A stretch of 64,000 bases of DNA from Candidatus Obscuribacter sp. (GTDB lineage: Bacteria; Cyanobacteriota; Vampirovibrionia; Obscuribacterales; Obscuribacteraceae): NCBI GenBank assembly GCA_016712465.1, contig JADJQZ010000001.1:620001-684000 (forward strand), read 5' to 3'. The position numbers and the translations under genes were made by a program. Below the pieces are notes generated by a model. That model did no database searches and was not told where the DNA came from. It worked only from the letters and a program-made list of their open reading frames with translations. Of this stretch, positions 9,448 through 16,730 are shown one piece after another (within the stretch, counting starts at the first letter, position 1; each line of letters begins with the position of its first letter).

Positions 9448-11257
9448 CGCCCCCGCCGGCGCGAGCAAAGAACATTTGCGACCGTCGCCATTTAAGAACA
9501 TCTTTGAGAGCCGCCGCAGCTTTGTGCTCTTTTTGCAGATCTTGCTTTTCCCGCTCTTTTTCGTCTTGGGTTTGCTGGTGCCCGGCTTGCGGAGTTATGT
9601 GGGAACTTATGTGCCGGTGGTATCCATGGCCGATACGGTTTCTCAGGCGGTCTTCTGCTACTGGGTTTGTCTTTCCGTTGTTTGCCTGGCGCTGGTGGTG
9701 CGCAACTTGCGCACTTATTATGACGGAGAGAGTCTCAGTGTGAGAGTGGCCGTCTTTGAAGCAGGCTATCACTTTTTGATGCTGTATATAGTGGCAACGC
9801 GCACCTTGCAACTGCAACCTCTCGGTGATGATGCCTTTATCGATTATCGCTATGCCACTCACTGGATAAACGGTATGGTGGACTTCAACAGCACGGAGCG
9901 GGTGATGGGCTTCACGGCTCATTTGCATATTTTCCTGCTAAGCGTGCTTGCCTTTATAAGTCGCCTTACCGGTGTCAGTCTTGAGCAACTTTCCATTATC
10001 GCCAATTGTTTTCTACAGTGCCTGTCGCTCTCTTATCTGTTGCGCTTCCTGCGCTTGATCGTGCGCAATCATGTGCCGGTGATACTGGCCGGGGCGGTCT
10101 TTGCCCTCAGCCCCTTTGAGATGTTTGCTTCGGCCATCGGTAAAGAACAGCCTCTGGGCGTATTTCTCATGGTGGTGGCCTTACTTGCTTTTACGCGCAA
10201 GCAGGCCGGAATATTTGCCTGGTCATCCACGGCCCTGGCTTTAGTGAGACCGGAGGGCATTTTCTTTCTGGCACTGGCAGTGCTCTTCTCTGTCAAGCAA
10301 ATGGGGAGAAAATGGCTCCGGCCCTGGTTACTTCCCGTATCTTTGTTTGCTCTTTATCATCTGGCTTTGTTCTGCTATTTCGGTTCACCGTTTCCCCATG
10401 CGGCTATCGTCAAATCACAGATTTATACAAAGAGACTGTTCCCCTATGCCGCTTTCATTGAATTGGTGCGTCATATCGGCACCAACTCCATTGGCTGTGT
10501 GCCGTATAAGGAAACCTATACCATTGGAAAAGGGGCTATTTATCTGGTTCCCGGCGGGCTCCTTATTCTTTTGATTGCCTTTGGCTTAAAAGGCAGTCGC
10601 GTCTTTCGCCTGTATGTGCTGGTGGTCATTGCTGTTTTGCTCTTTTACAGCATTCCCAACAGCTGGATCTTCAACTGGTATCTCCTATGGTTTGCACTTC
10701 TGCCGGTGCTTCTGCCGGTCTTTATTTTTCAAGCTCTTTCCACCAGGGGTAAGGCGGCCCTTGTGCTCAGCTATGCCATCTTTGCCGGTACCATACTGGC
10801 TCAGATCAGTATGTATCCCCGCATCAAGGTTGTGGGATTGGACCTTCCCCTGCCGCTCTTCTTGTATCAGGAAGAGTGGGGACGTTTTGCCGTCTATCGA
10901 GAAATTGGTCTTTTGATCAAGGAGAATGCCGCACCTGGCGATCTTGTGGCGGTGACGGAGCCCGGCCTGGTCGGTTATTACTACGGCGGACCGATTCTTG
11001 ATCTGGGAGGGCTTGTCTCTCACTGCGTGGTCTCTTGCTACAGCAAACTGCCCCGGGCTGAGACCCCCGACCTGCTTTATGCGCCGCCGCCGGAGGCTAT
11101 TTCAAAATTCAAGCCGCGCTTCATTTGTTTTCAGGATGGTCTGGTGACCAGGGAATTTTTAGAGAGCCCCTATTTCAAAGAGAATTATGTGCTGATAAAG
11201 TTCTGGCCCCTGCCCATTTACCAAAAGACCGGGCTCTTTCTTTATCAGGCGAAGTAA
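9428..11257 (+). CDS. GT-C membrane glycosyltransferase with DDAFI-YRYA motif
   Basis: 609 residues, about twelve helices plus a C-terminal soluble domain from about residue 490. The loop after the early helices holds DDAFIDYRYATHWINGM, the Asp-Asp signature of AftB/ArnT-like GT-C enzymes that use polyprenyl-phosphate sugars. The C-terminal domain (TEPGLVGYYYGGPILDLGGL) matches the GL.GYY....DL.GL pattern of the same group. The start is a non-ATG codon: TTG at 9428 or GTG at 9434, both inside the preceding gene, so translation is coupled to the histidine-rich membrane protein. Likely an envelope arabinosyl-, mannosyl- or related transferase; specificity unknown. Confidence 0.82.
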   Translation: MRVEPSSAPAGASKEHLRPSPFKNIFESRRSFVLFLQILLFPLFFVLGLLVPGLRSYVGTYVPVVSMADTVSQAVFCYWVCLSVVCLALVVRNLRTYYDGESLSVRVAVFEAGYHFLMLYIVATRTLQLQPLGDDAFIDYRYATHWINGMVDFNSTERVMGFTAHLHIFLLSVLAFISRLTGVSLEQLSIIANCFLQCLSLSYLLRFLRLIVRNHVPVILAGAVFALSPFEMFASAIGKEQPLGVFLMVVALLAFTRKQAGIFAWSSTALALVRPEGIFFLALAVLFSVKQMGRKWLRPWLLPVSLFALYHLALFCYFGSPFPHAAIVKSQIYTKRLFPYAAFIELVRHIGTNSIGCVPYKETYTIGKGAIYLVPGGLLILLIAFGLKGSRVFRLYVLVVIAVLLFYSIPNSWIFNWYLLWFALLPVLLPVFIFQALSTRGKAALVLSYAIFAGTILAQISMYPRIKVVGLDLPLPLFLYQEEWGRFAVYREIGLLIKENAAPGDLVAVTEPGLVGYYYGGPILDLGGLVSHCVVSCYSKLPRAETPDLLYAPPPEAISKFKPRFICFQDGLVTREFLESPYFKENYVLIKFWPLPIYQKTGLFLYQAK

Positions 11258-11292
11258 TTGGCTGTTTTGCCGGCCGCACCGCTTTTCCCTCG

Positions 11293-12390
11293 CTAGCTTC
11301 CCTGTTCGGCCGCCTGTTTGAGCAGGCTCTTGTCTCTCATGGTGATGGGCAGGGCAAAGACTTGCGCAATATCGGCAATGGCCGGACCGAGCAGGTCAAT
11401 ATCCTTGCTCTCGATATTACCGACAACTTTTCCGGCCATCTTTATATAAGGAAGATCGTTCGGTTCAAGCTTGATCATGCGGGCGCAAGTGGCGTCCACG
11501 GCAGCTAGATCTTCTCCCACAACCAGATAACCGAAGGGCTTGGCGGTGCCGTTTATGGGCCCGTCTCCTTCCATGGCCACTATGGCATCGACCACGGCCA
11601 ACTTTGGTTTGACTAGATGCTGCAAGTCGATTATTGAGTGGGGAATTCCTTTTATGTGCAGCATATTTTTGGGCCAGCCGTATTTGCGACCCGGTACCGT
11701 CCCGAAGAGATTCTTCATGCTGCAGGTCATGCCCACCCAGTGATGAGTCTTCAACTTTGGTACGCTGACGACGGCATCGGCTCTCACTATGGTTTTCGGC
11801 AAGTAGAACGGATTCAGTTCGTTCAAGCCGTCGCTGTTGTCCACCGCTTCTATATCATCGAGATTGAGGTCGACATAGGGGACGCCGGCCTCCTTGATTA
11901 CTTTGCCTAACCCGGTTACTTCCAATAAATACTCGGTGTCGCGCATGTGCCCTGGCCCTTCCGCCACAGTGATCTGACCGGCGCCGAGGTGCTTGACCAA
12001 TTCGATGGCCGCTTTCAGAACGGCAGGGTTGGTGGTGACCGGCGAGCCCTCTCGATATTCCACCATGTTCGGTTTCAAGACCACATGCGCGTTTTTGAAG
12101 TCGGGCAGTTTGGCGTCTTTGAGAGCGTTCTTGAGAATCGGCCAGAGGTCATGCTCGTAACTCTCGCATTTGATTATGGAGACCTGGGAGCGACCACTTC
12201 TGCGCCTTGCCAATTGTTTTGCCGTTAGCTCCGTTGGTAATTCGCGATTTAGTTTGGCCTCGCCGCTGCACGATGTGAGCGTGCCCGCAGCTATAGCGGC
12301 GCCGGTGTAAGCTAGAAATTCTCTGCGGCTGGTGCCTTCTTCCACCGTCTCAGCCGGGGATGCCTTCTCTTCTTCATTGGCTTCAGCCAT
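11293..12390 (-). CDS. DUF362 protein exported as a Tat lipoprotein
   Basis: 365 residues. The N terminus carries a twin-arginine signal (SRREFL, 21-26) whose hydrophobic stretch ends in a lipobox (LTSC, Cys41), so the protein should be folded before export and lipid-anchored. The rest is a DUF362 domain: VVLKPNMVEYREGSPVTTNP, GAGQITVAEGPG, VSVPKLKTHHWVGMT, SMKNLFGTVPG and LAAVDATCARM are characteristic. No CxxCxxCxxxC ferredoxin cluster is present, unlike many DUF362 proteins. It lies 37 bp downstream of the toroid gene on the same strand, probably one operon. Molecular function of DUF362 is unknown. ATG start. Confidence 0.88.
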   Translation of the reverse strand: MAEANEEEKASPAETVEEGTSRREFLAYTGAAIAAGTLTSCSGEAKLNRELPTELTAKQLARRRSGRSQVSIIKCESYEHDLWPILKNALKDAKLPDFKNAHVVLKPNMVEYREGSPVTTNPAVLKAAIELVKHLGAGQITVAEGPGHMRDTEYLLEVTGLGKVIKEAGVPYVDLNLDDIEAVDNSDGLNELNPFYLPKTIVRADAVVSVPKLKTHHWVGMTCSMKNLFGTVPGRKYGWPKNMLHIKGIPHSIIDLQHLVKPKLAVVDAIVAMEGDGPINGTAKPFGYLVVGEDLAAVDATCARMIKLEPNDLPYIKMAGKVVGNIESKDIDLLGPAIADIAQVFALPITMRDKSLLKQAAEQGS

Positions 12391-12427
12391 TTTCTGCCTG
12401 ACCTTATTTTGTGTGGTTGTCTCTATT

Positions 12428-13417
12428 TTATTTTTTCAAAAATAGCGGTGATTTGTCTTTGCCGCCGGCTGCCAGCGCCAGTGCGCTTAGGGCTGTGGTG
12501 GTGAGGTTGGCGGTGAAACTGCCGTCTTGCCCCTGTCTTTCGACCAGATAATTTAGTTCCGACTGAGCGCTTCGCCCGTGGGCCATAAGTGCCAGGGCAG
12601 ACATGGCCAGCGAAAGAGAGGATGTGTTTTTATCGGACCAGGTGCTGAGATAGTTCAGACCCTCTTTCACTTTCTTTTCTTCCTTGAGATCCTGCAGGGC
12701 AAGCAGTGCTTCCGCCGTAGTCAGTCTGTAGGCCGGCAAGGCCGCACCAAGGGTGATGTCATTGCCGTGGTTCCAGCCGCCGCCCCGGCAGGCATGATCA
12801 AGAATGAAGCCATTGGCTTTTTCTATGGCGTGCTCGATGTCCGCTCTTTCCGTATTCGACACCGTCGGTAATCCAGGCAATTTCAAAGCCAGGAGGGCGT
12901 AGGCCGTAGGCTCAATCCAGTGGAAGCAATCAGGGTCCCAGGGCCAACCCCGGTCCTTATCGAGGGACCTGGCGCCTTTAGAGACTAAAATCACCAGCCG
13001 GGTAGCCGGCTTTTGAAAATAGCGAGCATCGAGAAGATAGAAGAGGCCGTTCTCGATGGAGCGCTGAAGTTTTTTCTTCGGAGGGGCGCCGCTTTCTTCG
13101 CCAATTTCGGCTTGCAACAAGCGCAAGGCCAGGAGACTGGGAGCGCTTGACCAGTCTGAACGACCGGCATCCGGTTTAGTGGACCAGCCGCCGTCCTGAT
13201 TTTGAGTGCTGTGCAGAAAATGCATGGCTTTGAGAGCCGGACCTCTGGTTTGCTCGTTCTCGTCCTGGGAGAGAGCCAGGGCGGCCCAGCCGCTTGCCTC
13301 AAGAGAGGCGTCCTGATTGGCTTTTTGATAGGAGAACGAGCCGGTCTCAGGGCTCTGGGCCTGTAGCAAGCATTGGAGCGCTCTATTAAAGGATGTGGAG
13401 TATGTTTCGCTTGGCAA
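12428..13417 (-). CDS. Terpenoid-cyclase/prenyltransferase-like alpha-alpha toroid protein
   Basis: 329 residues built of repeated helical pairs with QW-like motifs: AQSPETGSFSYQ (20-31), STQNQDGGWSTK (70-81), DKDRGWPWDPD (153-162), ACRGGGWNHGND (209-220) and ERQGQDGSFTAN (293-304). This matches the squalene-cyclase / protein-prenyltransferase toroid family. The DxDD catalytic motif of class II cyclases is absent, so a true cyclase activity is doubtful. No signal peptide. The longest frame begins with TTG at 13417 with no obvious Shine-Dalgarno, so the start is uncertain. Probably co-transcribed with the DUF362 lipoprotein gene 37 bp downstream. Confidence 0.78.
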   Translation of the reverse strand: MPSETYSTSFNRALQCLLQAQSPETGSFSYQKANQDASLEASGWAALALSQDENEQTRGPALKAMHFLHSTQNQDGGWSTKPDAGRSDWSSAPSLLALRLLQAEIGEESGAPPKKKLQRSIENGLFYLLDARYFQKPATRLVILVSKGARSLDKDRGWPWDPDCFHWIEPTAYALLALKLPGLPTVSNTERADIEHAIEKANGFILDHACRGGGWNHGNDITLGAALPAYRLTTAEALLALQDLKEEKKVKEGLNYLSTWSDKNTSSLSLAMSALALMAHGRSAQSELNYLVERQGQDGSFTANLTTTALSALALAAGGKDKSPLFLKK

Positions 13418-13905
13418 TTTATCGATTCCGCCTATTCATTATTTATAGCGGCAAAAAAATGTTTTGTAGAGAGAATGAGGGTATTTAGCATGGGAATTTG
13501 AAGTGGTGAAGAATAAGTTACCGGATGTAAAGATGTAACTAAAGTATTTTTCTTGCACCCCTGGGATTTTCCCGTGATCAAGGGCAAATATGTTGCCCGC
13601 AATACAGAAATGCGCAGAAACTGCTCTAGGCAGCCGAGTGATGTCAAGTTAGAATAATTAAGTGGCTCCAAGGAATTTGCAACTCTACTTCCTGGGTCTG
13701 CGGTAATTCCTTTTAAAAAGCGAGCTCTGAAATCTTCTCTGGTTGGGTGTTAGTTATCTGAAAGAACTGGGAATGATCGTCGAGTGAGAGTGTTGGAGGT
13801 GGTTTTATAGACAATTTTTTCAGTCTTTAACGTGGCTTTAGTTTGTTACTAGTTATTTTTCTCGGTTACCATCAGCATTCGCTACCTGCAGGTTTAGAAC
13901 ATTGC

Positions 13906-13934
13906 TTTAAATGTTTCTTTCTTGCGTGTAATAT
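13906..13934 (+). promoter_or_regulatory. Possible sigma-70 promoter for flp pilin 1
   Basis: TAATAT at 13929-13934 fits a -10 box, with a weak -35 (TTTAAA, 13906-13911) 17 bp upstream. The start of transcription would fall near 13941 and give a short leader that contains the strong Shine-Dalgarno. The overlapping TATGAT (13932-13937) is an alternative -10. Read by eye only. Confidence 0.3.
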
Positions 13935-13952
13935 GATGCATCGGTTCCGTTG

Positions 13953-13960
13953 AAGGAGGT
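13953..13960 (+). promoter_or_regulatory. Strong ribosome binding site of flp pilin 1
   Basis: AAGGAGGT ends 4 bases before the ATG at 13965 (core GGAGG 5 bases away) and fixes the start there rather than at the in-frame TTG at 13950. It is the most canonical Shine-Dalgarno seen in the window, in keeping with a highly expressed structural pilin. Confidence 0.85.
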
Positions 13961-13964
13961 TTGC

Positions 13965-14171
13965 ATGAACGAAACGATTAATAAGTTTATCAAGGACGAG
14001 TCTGGACAAGGTATTACAGAATATGGCGCCATCTTGGCGTTCGTAGCCATCCTTGTAGCTGTTGTGTTCTCGATCACTCAGGGCGCCCTGTCCGCAGCTA
14101 TTTCCAAGGCATTTTCTGCTGTAGTCAGCCAGCTCAACGCCTTGTCTTCTGCTGCAGCGGCCGCCAGCTAA
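13965..14171 (+). CDS. flp: Flp/Fap-type (type IVb) pilin 1
   Basis: 68-residue prepilin: short basic/acidic leader MNETINKFIKDESG, processing site G|QGITEYG with the conserved Glu(+5)-Tyr(+6) pair of Flp pilins, one hydrophobic helix (AILAFVAILVAVVFSI), and an Ala/Ser-rich tail. After cleavage by a prepilin peptidase it would polymerise into the Tad/Flp fibre. Mature length (about 54) is normal for the family. It opens the Tad locus and is followed by a strong hairpin at 14218-14258. Start chosen from the AAGGAGGT site. Confidence 0.93.
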   Translation: MNETINKFIKDESGQGITEYGAILAFVAILVAVVFSITQGALSAAISKAFSAVVSQLNALSSAAAAAS

Positions 14172-14217
14172 CTCGAGAGCTCGAGTATACGGCGTTCTCT
14201 CAAGAGCAGTAATCGTA

Positions 14218-14258
14218 GCAAATAGTGGCAGGTGGATAAACCATCTGCCACTATTTGC
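14218..14258 (+). terminator. Long hairpin downstream of flp pilin 1
   Basis: An 18-bp stem (14218-14235 pairs with 14241-14258, one G-T wobble) closes a 5-base ATAAA loop. It is followed by ATAAATTG rather than a clean T run, so it may act as a partial terminator or as a 3' stabiliser that lets the pilin mRNA outnumber downstream Tad transcripts. Nearby, CTCGAG occurs twice (14172-14185). Confidence 0.6.
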
Positions 14259-14417
14259 ATAAATTGTTGATTGAACATCAGCCTGGGCCGCTGTTTTTAT
14301 CAGTCGGTAAGATCTTTTTGTTGATGTTCGATTTTCTCAATTAGTAAATTCGACTTTGAGGCAACTTTTTGAGCGCACGCCATAACTGAGAGCTCTGCTG
14401 GCATGGAGGGATGCAAA

Positions 14418-14747
14418 ATGGTTGGCGGGCTTGAGGGTGACCCTGGAGAGATTTATTCTTCTCCAGCGGACACGACATCTAATTTGAAAGTGGAACGTAG
14501 TTTCTGGAGTCTGCGCTCAATCTTGTGGGAGCAAGAAAAGTGCGGAAAGTTTGTTACTGCTTTTGTGAAAGACGAGAGCGGTCAGGGCATCTCCGAGTAT
14601 GGTGCCATCATTGCGTTTGTGGCGTTGCTAGTGGCTATTACCTTTTCTGCCGGCAATGGATCTTTGATGCCGGCTGTTTCGAAAGCCTTCAGAGAAATCA
14701 GTTCGCAAGTGAATGCGCTGTCCAGCACAGCGGCCAGCGCCAGCTGA
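14418..14747 (+). CDS. Flp/Fap-type pilin 2 with an unusually long leader
   Basis: The C-terminal 64 residues are a second Flp pilin: FVKDESG|QGISEYGAIIAFVA with the same Glu-Tyr pair, a hydrophobic helix and a Ser/Ala-rich tail ending NALSSTAASAS, nearly the same ending as pilin 1. The ATG at 14418 has GGAGGG 7 bases upstream (14405-14410). It yields a 109-residue protein with a leader of about 53 residues, far longer than the 14 of pilin 1. A TTG at 14523 would give a normal 20-residue leader but has only a weak CTGGAG 13 bases away. An ATG at 14403 is also in frame. The pilin identity is firm; the start is not. Confidence 0.82.
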   Translation: MVGGLEGDPGEIYSSPADTTSNLKVERSFWSLRSILWEQEKCGKFVTAFVKDESGQGISEYGAIIAFVALLVAITFSAGNGSLMPAVSKAFREISSQVNALSSTAASAS

Positions 14748-15299
14748 TTTTAACAGTGGTTGTCATTCGTTGATTTTGATCCTTTAAAACTTGGTGCATT
14801 CTCGCCGGAAAGTTGACCGACTTGGGGTAGCTTTCCGGCGAGCGCCTTTATGAGACGGTGCAGAGGATCGGCAGTGGTTCTGCGCTCCAAGATGCCCTTG
14901 GCGGCTGATTTTTTTGCGAAAGATTTTGAGCATGCTTTTCAAGTGTCCGGTGTTTCCTTGCAAAGTAGAAAGCGCCTCGAAAAAGTTTTGCAAAATTCTA
15001 AGCTAGCGATTTCCATCAAAATCGGCTAGTTATCAGCAGCTCGTCAAAGCCGAAAAGATCATTTGTCATGTGTTCCCAGTCGATGTCAGGATAATACAAA
15101 TCTTGACACTTTGCCGGTTTTGGTCGAATCGCCGGAAGCCAAGTGACGTATATACCTGTAGACTTTCCTGGTTGAACTACCGCTTCCAAGGGTAAAACTA
15201 TTTTGGGTGCGGGCAAGGACAGCCGTTGTCCTTGTATCACTGATGTGCGTTAATAGTAAGTGGTTAATCTTTCTCACTAAGAAAGAAGGGGGAACCGTA
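14748..15299. other. 552-bp intergenic region between pilin 2 and cpaB
   Basis: Contains the 12-bp inverted repeat at 14801-14842 and presumably a promoter for cpaB. Minus-strand frames at 14784-14993 and 15016-15240 have no ribosome site or family resemblance and are not called. Confidence 0.6.
14801..14842 (+). terminator. 12-bp perfect inverted repeat after pilin 2
   Basis: CTCGCCGGAAAG (14801-14812) is exactly complementary to CTTTCCGGCGAG (14831-14842) across an 18-base loop. It sits 54 bp after the pilin-2 stop and is not followed by a T run. Candidate transcript end, stabiliser or protein-binding site. Confidence 0.5.
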
Positions 15300-16271
15300 A
15301 TGAACCCATTACGAGCGTTATTTCTACAATTATCTCGAATGCCTCCAGCATTAATGCTCGTGCTGATTATTGGTTTGGCTGTGCTTATAACTATGATGGT
15401 TACAAGCAGCCAGCAGCAACAAGAAGCAGCACTGAAGCAGAAAGAGAACGACCTTATCGCGAAAATGTCCGCGAAAGGTAAAGTGGTGTATGCCATCAAG
15501 GACATCCCTGAAGGCTCCACCATTCCAGTAGAGTCTCTGGAAGAAAAAGAAATCGAGCAGGCCAAAATCCCGCAAGATGCTCTTACTTCCGCTTCTCTGG
15601 CAGCTGGACGCGTTGCCAAGTACGGTATTCAAACCGGACAAATCGTTTCTCAGCATGACCTTGCTCCGCAGGGTATCTCGCTGGGCTTCGAAGCTCGCCT
15701 CAAAGAGGGCATGAGAGCTGTCACCTTCGCTGTTGACAGTAACTCCGGAGTTGCTGGTTTCGTCACTCCTGAAAGCCATGTCGACGTAATCGCCATGGTT
15801 GGAGCCGGCTCTGAAACTAAAGTAGCCCCGATCCTCTCTGATGTGGAAGTCATCGCTTGTGGTCAGATGTACCAGAAGGCACCCGGCGGCACCGCTGCCG
15901 TACCTGCCAGCTCGGTAACCGTTTCGCTCTCACCGGAAGATTCCGCCAAGCTTATTAAGGCGATCACCGCGAGCAAACTCTATTTGACCCTGAGAAATGA
16001 CAAGGACCATACTCCTGTAGCTACAGTAGATGTGACTTCACTGTTTGTTAAGCCTCCGTCCAAGAACGAAGGTGGTGGCGGTGATGCACTAGCGGCTCTG
16101 CCGCCTCCGTCTGCTCTGCCTCCGCCTCCTCTGCCCGGCGCCCCTGATGCGGGCCCGATGCCGATGGGTGGACCAGGAATGGCTCCTATGGCACCACCTC
16201 CGCCTCCGTTGCACGAAATTGAGATCTGGTCCGGCAGTAAGAAGGACGTGCTCTCAGTTCCGAAATCCTAG
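15300..16271 (+). CDS. cpaB: Flp pilus assembly protein CpaB (RcpC)
   Basis: 323 residues: one N-terminal membrane helix (15-34), a SAF domain (60-125: KVVYAIKDIPEGSTIPVESL, then GRVAKYGIQTGQIVSQHDL), and the RcpC/CpaB domain (about 128-255: EARLKEGMRAVTFAVDS, TPESHVDVIAMVG). This is the family that supports the Tad secretin in the periplasm and may bind peptidoglycan. The last 55 residues are a Pro/Gly/Met-rich tail not typical of CpaB. ATG at 15300 with AAGGGGGA 6 bases upstream is preferred over the in-frame start at 15207. Part of the Tad locus, followed by a hairpin repeat array. Confidence 0.93.
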   Translation: MNPLRALFLQLSRMPPALMLVLIIGLAVLITMMVTSSQQQQEAALKQKENDLIAKMSAKGKVVYAIKDIPEGSTIPVESLEEKEIEQAKIPQDALTSASLAAGRVAKYGIQTGQIVSQHDLAPQGISLGFEARLKEGMRAVTFAVDSNSGVAGFVTPESHVDVIAMVGAGSETKVAPILSDVEVIACGQMYQKAPGGTAAVPASSVTVSLSPEDSAKLIKAITASKLYLTLRNDKDHTPVATVDVTSLFVKPPSKNEGGGGDALAALPPPSALPPPPLPGAPDAGPMPMGGPGMAPMAPPPPPLHEIEIWSGSKKDVLSVPKS

Positions 16272-16286
16272 TCAAGCCTAAAAAGC

Positions 16287-16410
16287 ATTGGTTGGCAGTC
16301 GAATAGACTGCCAACCAATTCTAGGTAAATTGGGCAGTCGAATAGACTGCCAACCAATTCTAGGTAAATTGGGCAGTCGAATAGACTGCCAACCAATTCT
16401 AGGTAAAACG
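16287..16410 (+). repeat. Three 39-bp tandem repeats, each a hairpin
   Basis: GGCAGTC starts at 16294, 16333 and 16372, a 39-bp period with no mismatch through CTAGGTAAA. In each copy GGCAGTC and GACTGCC form a 7-bp stem around GAATA. In the first copy the stem grows to 14 bp (16287-16300 with 16306-16319). The units share the tail CCAACCAATTCTAGGTAAA. Confidence 0.9.
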
Positions 16411-16458
16411 GGGCAATGGCGTGATAAGGGCGCTATTTCAAAAAATCTGGAAAGTGCC

Positions 16459-16490
16459 GGCAGTCTTAAGGGCTGCCAATACAATTTTTA
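16459..16490 (+). terminator. Fourth, degenerate hairpin with T-rich tail
   Basis: GGCAGTC-TTAAG-GGCTGCC (16459-16477) repeats the stem of the array with one wobble pair and is followed by AATACAATTTTTA. It looks like a weak intrinsic terminator closing the cpaB transcript. Confidence 0.5.
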
Positions 16491-16730
16491 GTACCCGGTA
16501 CTTAGTACAAGAAATGTTGGGGTGGACACGGTAATACTTTTAGATGGTAGTACCTGGTCAATTAGAGAATCCAGAGCGGATTTTGGAAAGAAAGAAGATT
16601 GGGAGGTCGACTCGACAACCAGAATTAGCCAGGGAAAAATATATCGAGAAGAAGTACTTTAGTGACTAAGTCCTTGATGCTGGGTAAAACTTAGCTAGGA
16701 CTGTCAGCAAAGGGGGAGAAAGCTGATTTT

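Larger units (their letters stand above)
13418..13964. other. 547-bp intergenic region between the toroid gene and the first pilin
   Basis: AT-rich compared with its flanks. Short reading frames here (for example 13432-13671 on the minus strand) lack ribosome sites and coding character. It must hold divergent promoters for the toroid/DUF362 unit and the Flp pilin. No RNA gene recognised. Confidence 0.6.
16272..16730. other. 459-bp cpaB-cpaE intergenic region
   Basis: Holds the tandem hairpin repeats (16287-16410), a terminator-like hairpin (16459-16477) and a GTACC/GGTAC-rich stretch (16489-16556, including GTACCCGGTAC and TAGTACCTGG) that might be an operator. No reading frame here looks coding. 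Confidence 0.6.

Noticed and set aside
13432..13671. 79-codon minus-strand frame upstream of the pilin locus
   Set aside because: No ribosome site, no domain-like composition, and it lies where promoters are expected.
15016..15240. 74-codon minus-strand frame before cpaB
   Set aside because: Lacks a Shine-Dalgarno and family resemblance; composition is not that of neighbouring genes.
16287..16410. CRISPR-like array
   Set aside because: Units are contiguous tandem copies with no unique spacers, and no cas genes are present.
16278..16491. Apparent short proteins (DRIDCQPILGKLGS repeats and their minus-strand mirror) over the hairpin array
   Set aside because: They are translations of the 39-bp tandem repeat in both directions; no start signals.
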